From assembly GCA_014529385.2 (NCBI GenBank), contig CM043952.1:155803057-155867056 (forward strand): a stretch of DNA of 64,000 bases, written 5' to 3'. A model generated the notes under the pieces. The model saw only the letters and a list, made by a program, of their open reading frames with translations. It searched no databases and was not told where the DNA came from. The stretch is from Adiantum capillus-veneris. Lineage: Eukaryota; Streptophyta; Polypodiopsida; Polypodiales; Pteridaceae. Both the position numbers and the translations under genes were made by a program. Positions 52,766-64,000 of this stretch are shown here, piece after piece. How positions within the stretch are numbered: position 1 is the stretch's first letter; each line of letters begins with the position of its first letter.

Positions 52766-55092
52766 TGGCTCAATTCATCAATTGGTCCACATGCAAACAA
52801 AAGGCTTTGAGACTTTGGTATGGAGGGGGTACAATGTAAAAGGGGAAGCCTCAAGGAAAAAGGGGGATTATTTACTTAAACCATCAAATGATTATATGCT
52901 GAGCCAAAGTAACGATTATCAAAACGCTTATTAGCTTGGTACAATCGTGATTATTAAGACTAGCGTGCAGTAGATGCAAACCTCAATGGGACAACAACAA
53001 ATACAAGACTTCACAAGAGAAAGAAAAATAGGCGCGTAGAAGATGAGTCGAGCGCAACAGAGAGAAGTTTGGGGATGTAGGCGACACGGATGAGACCCTA
53101 AGCATGCGACTTATCACCTCCTCATTAGCTTAAGCTGAGAACATGAAGGAGATCCGCTTGTGATACCCAGAGCAGCAACCAGCAACAAAGATGGCCTTCA
53201 CAGTGGGCTCGTAGAGTGAATGCCGCCTCTTCTTCAGATTTTTTCATCACCACCTCAGAACTTTGAAATATTGTAGACATTCTTTAAAAAGAAAGGAATA
53301 TATCAGGTTTATTAAAAGACACTCTTGGAATCGGTTTCTCTTAGAAGTTCTACTTTCACAATCAAGGTAGACTTGTGGATAAAATATCCAAAAAAATCCC
53401 TTGCCATTCTTAAGCATCCCATACAGCTTGACAACTAACTTACATAGCCAGCTTGGGTTTACTCCTACCACAGCGACAACGGTCCCAACTTGGACATGAT
53501 CTCATGCCATGGAAAAACCAAAAGTTTGCATTATTGTGGTAGGCCACCTAGACGTACTCTCATCACAACGATAGTGGTGCACCTAGGTGTTATCTCACAC
53601 CATAGAAATTGCCACTTGATATCAATGCTAGTAAAAGTAGGAAGTCTAAATGAAACCATACCATAAGTTTTGGCAAACATTCTTTTCTAGTCAATCAACA
53701 TGTCCTAATTATTTTGTTCCTATTTTATGACCAAGTGCAATGTTTCCAAGGATAAACCCTATGTTTTGGTTTGTACTTTCCTAGCTTATGACCTCTGAGG
53801 GGGGAGGGGGGTCACTATGTATAAATTCTCCATATTGTGTGCCTTCAAGGACTACTTCTACAACTCCTTATCTGTGAATTTTTGACAAATAAAATACACC
53901 CTTTTCTTATTCAATCTATAATTTTTTTTCAGTTCCATTTTTTGGTTCCCTTTTGTATGTGAAAATGAGAGAAACAATAAAATTGAATAACTCCTTCTGC
54001 TACACTCACATGACAGTCACATAATTATTGAATGCCCCCCCCCCCCCCACAAAGTTTATGACCAAGGATCGTTTCTCCAGGGATAAATGTTTTGGTTTGT
54101 AGTATTCTTAAGATGGGCTTCTAATTAACTCTCTATGGTCACATATTTAATGTTTGAATAGATTGAATGGCATTGCTAACCTGTACAACATCCACAATAG
54201 GTATAAGCATAATCGCCTCCTCATGCTCCACTATTGTCACCAAGTTACTAGGATCGACCTCTAATCATTCATTGTCTCATCTCAAACTCTATCATGAGGT
54301 GTCATAGATACTAAAATTAGATTATTTTATTAGTCTCTTCCATTTTCTAAAGGTAGTTTAGAATGCACTAAGGCTATTATATACACTCTCATAAACCTTA
54401 GGTAGTTTTATTCATTTAATTCCTTAATTTTATGGCTATCTTTATTATAAGTACTTGAGTTATAAACCCCTATGAACTAATTTGGTTCTCTAATAATAAG
54501 CATAGATAGATATAGCTAAGGGATATCTATCATAATTATCTCATAATTAACTAAAATATCCTTGTAATTTTCTTGCACAATATATGTGTGAAAAAAGATA
54601 ATTTTGCTAATAATAATAAGAAAACTTAGGTTTGTATGCTTATCCTAATTATGTATGATTATGCTAATAGATAATTATTAGATCTAAATTATTGGCCTTG
54701 TTTTGATTAATTTTTATGATTTTTAAGCTGAATTTTGGTTCTTTTTATTAAAAATAACCAAAATTAAAGATAAGTAATCTTGAATTTTTTTAAAAACTAC
54801 ACGAATATCCTAAGGTCCAAATAAAAATTTGGTTGTAATTTTTGAATTTCTATAAGGTCATATAGACTGTTAGTATAATTTCCTACATCCTAACAATTTT
54901 AAAGCTAAGTAAAAATTAAAGAAAGTGAAAAATGGAGCGTCATAAATGTACCATTAGCCTTTCCAAAACCCCAAATGTTTAGCAAGCTTGAAGCTTGGTT
55001 AAATTTTTACTAAAAATAATTTCTCTTTTATTTTATTGAATAAAAATTAGGGGTGTGACTAAAAATTGATAAAAACTAATAATACATGTCTC
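52766..55092. other. Intergenic DNA, possible L8 5' UTR at first, then AT-rich
   Basis: 52766 to about 53240 may be L8 5' sequence but has no recognised motif. The remainder is AT-rich with a (C)14 run at 54035-54048. No gene seen. Confidence 0.4.
54035..54048 (+). repeat. Homopolymer (C)14
   Basis: 14 consecutive C in AT-rich DNA. Confidence 0.9.
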
Positions 55093-55096
55093 TTAA

Positions 55097-56133
55097 TACT
55101 AGTTTGGTAACCTAACAAGACATAAAGGTGTCCTTTTAGGGTTTTGGAAAAAAATAATACTCAGATCATATGTATGTGTTTATAGAAGTCCTTAATTTGG
55201 CTCAAAGCTAACACCACACTTTATGTGTAAAAAATAATAAACTCTCACAACTCTCTTGAATGTATGGTCATGAGGATCTCTCAAAGCAAAAGAAGTGCTC
55301 AATTTGACAAAAATGGTATACCTTCTTAGGTGAATCCATTTTACACAAGGTAAAAATCTATAGACAATGAGCCTATTTTTCTCATAAACATCAATGACTT
55401 CTTGACCAAATTCTATGGTTATTTTAGACCCAAAAAATCCCGTTTGAACATAGATTTAAGTACAAAAAAGTCTATTTTTAGGATTGCACTAACCTATCAC
55501 TGATGTTTCTAATTGTACAACTGTCATTACCTTTATAAATGCTTCCACTTTACACTTTGGTTCTTTACTTTCATGTTCAAGCACATAAAGCGTCAAAAGC
55601 ATCAAAACATGTCTCCCTAAGTCGAGTTGGAACACACCTATTTGTTTTTTGCTATTTAGGGTATTAGGTGCTCCAAAACTCAAGAAATAAGAATTACATA
55701 GTGAGAAATCCATAAACACACTCACGATTGCCTTTTGATTACAAAAAAACTACCAAACTATTCATCAAAATGTGAATTTTTACTAGTAAATCAACAAAGA
55801 GAATTTTCCATAAATGGACCAGAGCATCCAATACATAGAATTTTCATTTTTTTAGAATAATATAAACATCTTTAGGACAACCTTTGTTAGCTACGTAGCA
55901 CCTTAGAGATCACTTAGCTGTGTTTGAGGGTGATCCAATGAGCTAGGTTTAAAAATGTTATTCAAACCCAAATTTGAAGGTGAAGTTAGTAGCCAAAAAA
56001 ACTTTTAGAGCATAAGCTAGATTTGTGGCTATAGAGCACTTTAGAACCTCCTTGGCATCTCAAAGAAATAATCCAAGTTCTTAAGAGGACACAAAAGCAT
56101 CCAAGGACATAAAAGTGTCCAATCAATCTAGTG
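55097..56133. mobile_element. TTAA-flanked TIR element, copy 2
   Basis: 1037 bp. The left end is TACTAGTTTGGTAA; the right end read inward is CACTAGATTGATTGG. TTAA lies on both sides (55093-55096 and 56134-56137). The subterminal motif ACATAAAGGTGTCC appears inside the left end and ACATAAAAGTGTCC inside the right end, as in copy 1. Internal stretches align with copy 1, for example GGTATTAGGTGC(C/T)... and AACCTATCA. There is no recognised coding domain. It is more diverged than copy 1. Confidence 0.7.
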
Positions 56134-56137
56134 TTAA

Positions 56138-57732
56138 TCATGCAATAGAGAATCCAATTCTAAATTTAATTTTTTGAATTAAACTATAGTTTAGCTAATT
56201 TTCACTAAGAAAAATTAAACTCATCAATACTTTTTCCAATGACAAGTACATATAATACTTAATTAATAAATGAACAATGCTTTATGCTTAACAAGAGCAT
56301 AATTAATGTTCTTAATGACTCAATTAGGCTCAATCATGCATAATATAATAAGAATGATAGGAATAATCACTCTTGTTTAAGAAAACAAGAGGAGTGATGA
56401 ATATAAATTCTAGCATAGAAAAAGACTTAGCATAAGTATATTGAGACTCTAAAACAAAATTAGCATAATAACCTTGATTGCATTGTAAATACACTTAATT
56501 TTTCTATCTCTAAGTGGTTTGTGGATGCCATTCTCTTACAAAAAGTAAATTTCTTGAGTGAAATAGAGTATTCCCAACACAATGGGTAAATATATGAGAA
56601 CTTAATGCTTATTTATAGCTTTTGTCAAGTGGGGGGCCTACTAGAAGTTGCCCCTCTACTACAAGAGAAAGCCCCTAGCTTGGTAGATTTCCTAGCATGC
56701 TATTGTAGGCCTAGTGAGATCCTAGAGGCCATCCAATGCTTCTAAACTTCCTAATGGGTCATGTTCTAGGCCTTGCAGTAGCTTCTACGCTTCATCTAAG
56801 AGCCACATTTCCCCCATGTACAACCCATGTTACTCCTTATCCATTCTAACCAATATGATTGCATATTTTTAGTCCCCCTTACATTTTTCAAACGATGTGA
56901 AAATGTCTAAAGTTCAATAAAATTTTAGCTTAGGTTTCAAAGGTGTAGATTTATCCAGTTTGTGAAGGAAATTTCTATGTGAAGTAGTGTCCAACTTAAG
57001 ATTCTTAAAATATCATACTTTACCAAATTTAAACTTCCTTTAGCCATTCATGATAAAAGAATGCTAACTTTAGTGGAAATGTAAGGTCTTTTACACCCTT
57101 GGAGAAGGGATTCCCATGTGAAAGATTAATATCAAGACATTTTGGTCATAAATAAAAAGTTTCTATTTTTCACAAATTTTCCACCTTTGATGAACTAATG
57201 ATGAATATAATGATGTAAGCTTTTCAAAAATTAAATTTTACTTTTTTGTCACTTTTGTTTGATTATAGTAAGTTTTGAGGTGCTTGTACCCACCTAAACG
57301 TGATCGTCTCATCTAAATCTACCCCGACCTAATGTTCCATAAAAATAACTTAATGCTTTGAAAATTGCTAAATATAGCAGATGTGTGTTTCTAACACCTT
57401 AGCTTTCCTCCTCAAGATTCTCTTTTAATAGCAACTTTCAAGATTAAATTTTGATAAGCTAATCTCACTCTAGACAATTTATTCTCATCCTAATGTTATT
57501 ATATTAATTCCTAAGTCTAAGGTATGTATGTGTATATGCATGTGCATGGGCATATATGTGCATGTGTATGTATGTCCATGGACGTCCATAAATGACCAAT
57601 AGCCATGGACCCATCTCTTAAGGTATAGTTGACTAAATTCATGGGTAAGTACATGAGATGTATCACCCAAAACGGTAAAGAGGGACACCTCTAATGACTA
57701 AGTGGGAGCTTGTGAAACCTCCATGCCTTTAT
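56138..57732. other. AT-rich intergenic stretch
   Basis: No gene. A purine-pyrimidine alternating stretch (TGTATGTATGTCC and similar) lies near 57520-57580. Confidence 0.5.
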
Positions 57733-57810
57733 GCAAGTCACAATGAGGCATTGCTGCGTAAAGAGATGGAGTCAAAGATTATGCATGAGGAAGATGAAAT
57801 GGACACTTTT
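57733..57810 (+). pseudogene. Copia D gag fragment (left of element C)
   Basis: LYASHNEALLRKEMESKIMHEEDEMDTF, split here as LYASHNEALLRKEM and ESKIMHEEDEMD, matches C gag (LYARRNEAKIALLRKEL and ESKIMHEEDDMD). It is the piece of gag upstream of the insertion point. Element C begins right after it. Upstream gag and LTR of D are not present in the window. Confidence 0.8.
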
Positions 57811-58035
57811 TGTTACCATATACTTGTGGTAGTGATGTGTGTGAACACACTAGGACTGCCGGGGCATTTTTTTCCTCTTTAGGAGGTTTTTCCCCCCGTG
57901 CATTGTATATACACCCATCACTCTAGGGCTATCTATCTTTACATTGCACACTAAGTAACACACTCTCTATTGTGTGCCTTGATCTTCCTTTGTCTTCTCC
58001 AAGCTGTGTGTTTCTCTGTAACCCTAGTTCCAACA
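57811..58035 (+). repeat. 5' LTR of copia C
   Basis: 225 bp, TGTTACCATA ... TTCCAACA. It aligns along its length with the 3' LTR; scattered differences indicate moderate age. Confidence 0.9.
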
Positions 58036-58037
58036 AT

Positions 58038-58049
58038 TGGTATCAGAGC
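58038..58049 (+). promoter_or_regulatory. Primer binding site of copia C
   Basis: TGGTATCAGAGC, exact match to the initiator tRNA-Met type, two bases after the LTR. Confidence 0.9.
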
Positions 58050-58398
58050 AGGTTGCATCCTCTCGGGCTTAGTCGCCAGAGCTCCAGCACACGCCTACTC
58101 AATTTCTCCAATTTCAGTGAGGTTTGGCGAGCGTTCACAGGTCGACAAATATTTTGGGGATGCTCGTAGAGTGCAGTCTGCTCAGATTTTTGATTCGGGC
58201 TCATTTCGGCCTCCGTTTCCACTACAGACAGGTCTGCACAAGCAATTTCGTCATTTTGTGCAAAATTTTTGTAAGTGTTGTTTTTTTCATAATTGGTGCC
58301 TTGTACAGTCTTCCACAGTTTTTTCTATATAGCATGTGTTGTTCCTACTCCGTTTCTCCTCTATTCGGGCAGTTTTCACATCAGGTGCATCATTTACC

Positions 58399-59460
58399 AT
58401 GGCTGACAACAACAGAGATGTGTTCACGATGTTTGCTGCTGAGGACATGTTGGATGGGGACAATTACCCTATGTGGGATTATATGATGCAACATGTTCTT
58501 GTTTCAAAGGGCTTCTGGAATATTGTGTAGGGCATTGATGTACGTCTTGGTTCTAAGGATGTAGGCAATGTTGAGGATGTTGTACGTCTTGCTGCAAGGA
58601 TTGCTGCTATTAGATTTGTTTTGCCTATGGCACGACAAGCTCGTTGGGATGTAAAGGATGTGCATGCTCATGCATTGATTGCGTTGTCTATGAAGCACAC
58701 CATTGTTCCTCACATTCATTCATCAAAATCTACAAAAAAGGCTTGGGATATTTTGGCTGGTCTTTATGCAAGACGCAATGAGGCTAAAATTGCATTGCTG
58801 CGTAAAGAGCTGGAGTCGAAGATTATGCATGAGGAGGATGATATGGACACTTCTCTTGCTGGTGTCAAGGATATCAATGAGCAACTTATTTTTGCAGGTG
58901 AAGTTATTTCAAACAATTCCCTTGTGCAGACTGTTCTTGATGCCTTACCAGATTCTTACCAAACTTTTGTTAGTACTTGGATACTTATGACCCAAGGAAA
59001 TCCTGAAGTTTTCATGTTTGATGCATTATGCACATTGCTATTGCAAGAGTCACTTTCCAAAAAAACAGGACTAGACAGCATGCAGTTAAACATGCTTTTA
59101 TTGTTTCTCAAAGAAAGGGTGGTAACAACAATGCAACCACTTCTTATGGTTCTGCTATGAGTGGTAAAACTTCTGTTCCTAATGCTTCTGATGGCAGCAA
59201 TTTGTCTGGAAATTCTGGTGATAAGGGAAAAAAGAAGATGCATTTCCATTATTGTAAAGCTAATGATCACTTGATCAAGCAGTGTCCTAAGTTGAAGGCC
59301 AAAGAGGCTAAGAAGAAAGAGGGTGGTTCCAATGCAAATGTTGGTTCCATTACAAATGCAGCCATTGTTGAGTCTGTTGTGAAAGGAGACTGTGTTGTTG
59401 ATGTTGATGCAAAATGTGCTTTTAGTGCAGATGCACTTACAATCCTACTGTCCATGATGC
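58399..59460 (+). pseudogene. Copia C gag
   Basis: Starts at the ATG at 58399 (MADNNRDVFTMFAAEDML). GDNYPMWDYMMQHVLVSK and KGFWNIV are followed by a stop at 58528, then WDVKDVHAHALIALSMK, LESKIMHEEDDMDTSLAG and LDALPDSYQTFVSTW. After a frame change near 59080 the zinc knuckle reads HFHYCKANDHLIKQC: the first cysteine of CCHC is lost (phenylalanine at that position). Gag coats element RNA. This frame is the template for recognising D. Confidence 0.9.
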
Positions 59461-59464
59461 ATAC

Positions 59465-59935
59465 ATGTCAATTGCTGCAAATTTACATGTGTGGTATTTC
59501 GATAGTGGTGCTACAAAGCACATTACCTCACATCGTGAATTGTTCACCTCTCTCGAGTCTATCCCTCATGCGAATTCAGTCACTTGTGCCAACAATGCCT
59601 CTTATCCAGTTCAGGGAGTTGGAAAGATTGTGCTTACTGCTACAAATGGTAGTTCCTTCATACTTGTTGATGCACTTTATGTACCTGGGGTTAAAAAGAA
59701 TCTCTTGTCTGTATCCGCACTTGCTAGACTTGGTCTTGTAGTCAAATTTGTGGATGATAGATGTACAGTTCATGATCTCAGTTTTGGTGATGAAATTGTT
59801 GCATCTGGCCTTTTGTGCCATGGGTTGTATAAGCTCACTTTGTATGACAGGTACGGACAAAATGTTGCAAATGCAGTTGCAGATTCAGGGCTATTTCAGA
59901 TGAAAAACTTTGGCATGCATGTTTTGGTCATCTGA
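59465..59935 (+). pseudogene. Copia C aspartic protease
   Basis: WYFDSGATKHITSHRELF holds the intact DSG active site. VQGVGKIVLTATNGSSF, ALYVPGVKKNLLSVSALARL and KLTLYDRY follow, as in plant copia proteases. It needs a frame change to link to gag (59028-59741 frame) and another to continue to GAG_pre-integrase near 59900. The protease matures the polyprotein. Confidence 0.85.
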
Positions 59936-60820
59936 ATTTTGTCAGTTTGCTACGTTTGAAAAAATTTGATATGGTTGCTTCTTTGCCGCCTCTTGAAGCA
60001 CCTGTCAAACATGTTTGTGAAGGCTGTATTCTGGGTAAAATGCAGCGCTCTAAGTTTCGAAAGGATGGTTCAGTTAGGGCCACATGCAGGTTGCAGCTTG
60101 TGCATAGTGATGTTTGTGGGCCCATGCAAACTCCGTCCTTGGGCGATTACCTGTACTTAGTGACTTTCATTGATGATTAGTGCAGGCATGCAAGGGTATT
60201 TCCGCTTAAAGCGAAGTCCAAAGTTTTTATGTGCTTCAAACAATTTCTAGCTATGACTGAAAATGTCTTGAAATGTACTATGGGCACCCTCCGTTCCGAT
60301 TTAGGGGCGGAGTATATGTCTCATGAATTCAATGCATTTTTGGCTAGTCGTGGGATAAAACACCAATGTACAGTGCCTTATACACCTCAACATAATGGTG
60401 TTGGTGAGAGGAAAAACAGGTCACTTACGAAAATGGCATGATGTATGGTCAAAAGTCAAGCTTTGCAGCATTCTTTTGGCTTGAGGCCATCATGTGTGCC
60501 ACTTATGTACTAAACAGATGTCCTACAAAAGCTTTGCAATCTATTACTCCATATGAAGCATGGCATGATAGAAAGCCTTCTATTGAGCACATGCGTGTTT
60601 TTGGCTGTTTGGCATATGATTTGGTGCCACAAACACAACACAAAACATTGGATGGTAAGGCTGTCAAATGTATTTTTGTTGTTATAATGCTCAAAGCAAA
60701 GGTTGCAGGTTGTATCATCTGCAAACAATGTTTTTTTGGTTTCGCGGGATGTAGTGTTTTGGAAGATTTTGTTCAGCCCTTGCTGTCATGTACTAGAATC
60801 AATAATGTAAGCTCATAGGA
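59900..60820 (+). pseudogene. Copia C GAG_pre-integrase and integrase
   Basis: LWHACFGHLNFVSLLRL and CEGCILGKMQRSKF form the zinc domain. The integrase core shows LVHSDVCGPMQTPS, LRSDLGAEYMSHEF and PQHNGVGERKNRSL, so the D,D,E acids are present. The C-terminal frame 60438-60818 has FWLEAIMCATYVLNRCPTKA and RVFGCLAYDLVPQ. A stop at 60178 (FIDD then stop) and frame changes near 60440 break it. Confidence 0.85.
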
Positions 60821-60999
60821 CATTCATGACACTTTGTTGCCTCTTTTCAGTGGTGGAAATACGAATGTAAGTTCCAATGAGGAAAATGTACAGCCTATGG
60901 GGGTTTTCAAAAATGTTATAGATCTGCCTATTACTGATGCAAATGTACATGTACTTGATAAGGAAAGGGCTGAAAATGAGCTAGAGGTATGCCAAAATG

Positions 61000-62060
61000 G
61001 CTAGTGCATACATTGCGTGACAGTAAATTGGATGCACCTTTGTCTAGTCGTACCCGTTCAGGCTCTCGACATGCATCTTATGCATCAGATTGTTATGCTT
61101 TGGGTGTGTCTAGCTTACATGAAAAAAATGGATGGCTTCCAAGCAATCAGAATATGATGCACTAATAGAAAATGACACATGGAATTTATGTGATTTGCCT
61201 CCTGGCAAAAAAAGCCATTGGTACAAAGTGGGTTTAAAAGTTGAAATGCAAGCCAGATGGTGAGATCATCTGCCATAAGACTCGACTTGTTGCAAAGGGT
61301 TATGAACAACAAAAATGCATAGATTATGAGGAGACTTTTTCTCCCACTTGTCGTATGACTACTGTGCATTGGCAGCTCATTTTGGTTGGGATGTACATCA
61401 GTCAAACATTGTTACTGCTTTCTTGAATGGTGACATATTTGAGGAAGTTTATGTAGCGCAGCCTCATGGTTTTGTCAAGAAAGGACAAGAGGACAAAGTG
61501 TGCAGCTGTAAGAAGGCTTTGTATGGGTTGAGCAATCTCCTCGTTCTTGGTATGCAGGCGCTGACACTCATTTGGTCAAACAAGGCTTTTGTAACAGTCA
61601 ACAGAAATCACATTGTTTGTAAAGCTTGAGGGTGATGTACTTCTCATTGTGGTTCTTTATGTAGATGATTTGTTGATCACTGGACCAAATGAGAGACATA
61701 TTATTGAATTTCAGGCTGTTTTGAATGCTACTTTCAAGATGAAAGATCTAGGGTTATTGTATCATTACTTGGGTACATAGTTTAAGTAGTGTGATGGTGG
61801 TATTGCCTTTTGTCAGAAAAGTTACATAGAGACATTGCTATGTAAATTTGGACTTGAGGATTGCAAACCTATTGCCACTCCCATGGAAACAGGTTTAAAG
61901 TTGAGTCTACATGATGTTGGGGATCCTGTTGATGTCACTCTTTACCAAACTGCTATTGGTTGCCTCATTTATGTATGCAACACGAGGCCAGATATTCATT
62001 TTGTAGTCTCACAAGTCAGCATATTTATGCATAGCCCAGGGTCTAAGCATTGGTAGGCTG
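61000..62060 (+). pseudogene. Copia C reverse transcriptase
   Basis: Spread over several frames: KLVAKGYEQQKCIDYEETFS-like residues at 61241-61426, DVHQSNIVTAFLNGDIFEE with the first catalytic aspartate, KKALYGLSN, the intact active site VLYVDDLLI near 61655, KPIATPMETGLKLSLHDVGD and CLIYVCNTRPDIHFVVSQV. Many stops and frame shifts. In D the RT lies beyond the window end. Confidence 0.8.
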
Positions 62061-62612
62061 TCAAGAGGATTTTCTTCTACCTTAGTGGAACTTTACATCT
62101 TAGCTTGTTTTATCCAATGGGGGGATCATTGCCGCTAGACTTACATGCTTTTTTGGACTCAGATTGGACTGGTTGTTTTGACACGCGAGTGTCCACAAGT
62201 GGTTTTCGTTTCATGCTTGGTAGTTCATGTATATCATGGTTGAGCAAGAAGCAACCTACTGTGGTCACTTCGAGTTGTGAGGCTGAGTATAGGGTAGTCT
62301 TTACAGCTACAATTGAGTGTTTCTGGCTCAGATGCCTTATGGCTGATTTGGGTGTTGGACAGGACACTGCCAACACTATCTACATTGACAGTCAAAGAGC
62401 ATTGGAAGTTGTGAGGACCCATTTTTTCATGCTCGCACAAAGCACATTGAGGTACATTACCACTATGTCAGGGAGAGGCTCCCAACATGAGAGATCACTT
62501 GGCTTATGTGCCAACAAGGGACAACCGTGCAAATCTTTTCACAAAGGCATTGTCTCGTGAGAAGCTCGAAGATTTTCGCAAAGCTTTGGGCTTACTCCCC
62601 TTTGTGGACTGA
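62061..62612 (+). pseudogene. Copia C RNase H
   Basis: Contains DLHAFLDSDWTGCFDTRVST, SSCISWLSKKQPTV, SSCEAEYRVVF and IYIDSQRALEV. After a frame change come VPTRDNRANLFTKALSREKL and LGLLPFVD before the polypurine tract. The D, E and D positions of Ty1/copia RNase H are recognisable. Three or more frame changes break it. Confidence 0.8.
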
Positions 62613-62673
62613 TCATGTCCTTAGGTCATGGTACTTCCCTTTACTCATGTGCCAGCTTTCGTTCACCGCATCA

Positions 62674-62687
62674 CTCCAGTGGGGATT
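62674..62687 (+). promoter_or_regulatory. Polypurine tract of copia C
   Basis: TCCAGTGGGGATT directly before the 3' LTR start TGTTACC. Confidence 0.7.
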
Positions 62688-62915
62688 TGTTACCATATAC
62701 ATGTGGTAGTGATGTGTGTGAACATACTAGGACCGCCGTGGCATTTTTTACCTCTTTGGGAGGTTTTTTCCCCCGTGCATCGTATAATACGCCCATCAAT
62801 ATAGGGCTATCTATCGTTCCATTGCACACTAAGTAACACACTCTCTATTGTGTGCCTTGAGCTTCCTTTGTCTTCTCCAAGCTGTGTACGTTTCTCTGCA
62901 ACCCTAATTCCAACA
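62688..62915 (+). repeat. 3' LTR of copia C
   Basis: 228 bp, TGTTACCATATACATG ... TTCCAACA, ending next to CTTTC of the target duplication. Confidence 0.9.
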
Positions 62916-64000
62916 CTTTCCTTGTTGGTATCAAGGATATAAATGAGCAACTTATTTCTATAGGAGAGGTCATTTTTTACAGTTCCCTTGTGAAGACTAT
63001 TCTTGATGCCTTGCAGAATTCTTAGTAGATTTTTGCTAGTACTTGGAGACTTATGAAAAGTAAAGTTGTCAAGGTTGATGCATTATGCACATTGGTGTTG
63101 CAAGATTCACTTTCCAAAAAAAACAGGGCAAAATAGCATGCAATTGAGTAGGCCTTTATTTCTACTCAAAGAAAAGGGTGGTAACAACAATGTAGCCACT
63201 TCTCATGGTTCTTCGGTGAGTGGAAAATCACATGTTTCCAATTCTCTGCTGGAAACACCTCATCTGGGAATTTTGGTGAAAAGGGAAAAAAGAAAATGTG
63301 TTGCCACTAATGTAAGATAATGATCACTTGATCAAGCACTATCCAAAATTGAAGGCTAAAGAGGCTAAGAAGAAAGAGGTTTGTTCCACCACAAGTGCAA
63401 CTATTGTTGAGTCTTCTGTGAAAGGAGATTGTGATGTTGATGTTGATGCAGAATGGAATTTTAGTGCAAAGTTCACTCATGATCCTTTTGTCCATGATGC
63501 ATGTATGTCAATTGCTACAGATTCTCATGTATGGTACTTTGACTCTGGTGCTACAAAGCACATTACCTCTCATCATGACTTGTTTACCTCTCTCAAGTGG
63601 GAATTCCATCACTTGTTTAAGAAATGCCTCTTATCCTGTCTCAAGGGAGTTGGAAAGATTGTGCCTACTGCTACAAATGGAAATTCTTCATACTTGGTGA
63701 TACACTTTATGTACCTGGGATCAAGAAGAACCTTTTTTTTTGTTATTACACTTACTAGACTTGGACTTGTTGTGAAACTTGTGGATGACGGATGTATAGC
63801 TCATGATCTCAGTTTTGGTAAGATAAGATTGTTGCATCATGCATTTTATGTCGTGGGATGTATAAAATCACTTTGTATGACAAGTGAGTAGAATTTGCAA
63901 ATTCAGATCTGAGTTCCAAGGCTATTTGGCATGCACGTTTTGGACATTTGAATTTTGTTAGTTTGCTGCATTTGTAGAAATCTAATATGACTGCTTTTTT
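62916..64000 (+). mobile_element. Copia D, continuation right of element C (gag to protease)
   Basis: Resumes gag at LVGIKDINEQLISIGEV (C: GVKDINEQLIFAGEV), then DALCTLVLQDSLSKK and a knuckle remnant near 63300-63350 with NDHLIKHYPKLKAKEAKKKE (two knuckle ligands lost). Protease starts WYFDSGATKHITSHHDLFTS at about 63530, and the GAG_pre-integrase opening IWHARFGHLNFVS lies at 63925-63960. The window ends inside it. Many stops. Together with 57733-57810 this is the host element for C. Confidence 0.85.
63328..63891 (+). pseudogene. Copia D gag end and protease
   Basis: A 187-codon open stretch spanning the knuckle tail, a V/D-rich linker (VKGDCDVDVDAEWNF) and the protease with DSGATKHITSH, GVGKIVPTATNGNSS and LTRLGLVVKLVDDG. 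Its linker matches C (VKGDCVVDVDAKCAF). The active-site triad is intact, but the protein is fused out of order after a frame change around 63600-63700. Confidence 0.75.

Larger units (their letters stand above)
57811..62915 (+). mobile_element. Ty1/copia element C, complete with both LTRs
   Basis: Plus strand, 5.1 kb, LTRs of 225 and 228 bp. It is inserted in gag of related element D. The flanks CTTTT (57806-57810) and CTTTC (62916-62920) form a 4/5-matching target duplication. Order: LTR, primer site, leader, gag, protease, GAG_pre-integrase, integrase, RT, RNase H, polypurine tract, LTR. Premature stops (first at 58528) and frame shifts inactivate it, while the catalytic acids of integrase and RT are still visible. 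Confidence 0.9.

Overview
The window is repeat-rich nuclear DNA from a land plant, probably one with a large genome. The evidence is a stack of broken Ty1/copia and Ty3/gypsy retrotransposons, many copies of a plant-type LINE whose ORF2 carries a reverse transcriptase zinc-binding (zf-RVT) tail, long CT/GA/AT microsatellites, an R-type-intron WRKY exon, and a decayed VPS55 gene. The order of plant is not decided. No intact host gene, rRNA, tRNA or CRISPR array was recognised.

Layout. 1-5.1 kb holds LINE pieces L1 (minus) and L2 (plus); L2 is interrupted by a 464-bp hAT-like element and a 325-bp terminal-inverted-repeat (TIR) MITE. 5.09-6.89 kb is a small non-autonomous LTR element whose right LTR is cut off. 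6.91-11.26 kb is Ty1/copia element A (minus), lacking gag and its 5' LTR. 11.27-15.19 kb is LINE L3 (plus), interrupted by a 1.3-kb TIR element flanked by TTAA and by a 241-bp element flanked by a 9-bp repeat. 16.8-23.6 kb is LINE L4 (minus), split by Ty1/copia element B, which keeps a perfect 5-bp target-site duplication (CTAGC) and an aberrant multiplied 3' end. 25.2-30.4 kb holds LINE pieces L5, L6 and L7, a Ty3/gypsy relic, and poly-G and poly-C runs.

30.5-37.0 kb is the only stretch with host-gene character: a perfect 38-bp-arm hairpin, the last exon of a WRKY gene, an island of microsatellites carrying six copies of a 48-bp GC-centred palindrome, a VPS55 pseudogene, an unassigned coding fragment, a P450 fragment, and a two-exon fragment. 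38.5-42.9 kb has Ty3/gypsy relics, including two protease-like modules. 46.9-52.7 kb is the most complete LINE, L8 (minus). 53-57.7 kb is AT-rich and contains the second TTAA-flanked element. 57.7-64 kb is Ty1/copia element C inserted in the gag gene of a related copy, D.

How the parts relate. Almost everything is nested mobile DNA. Because the LINE reading frame is known from L8, insertions into L2, L3 and L4 can be read as disrupted frames, which fixes their target-site duplications. The two most unusual signals are the TTAA-flanked TIR family (12.3-13.6 kb and 55.1-56.1 kb) and the palindrome family tied to CT/GA/AT microsatellites (32.6-35.4 kb).
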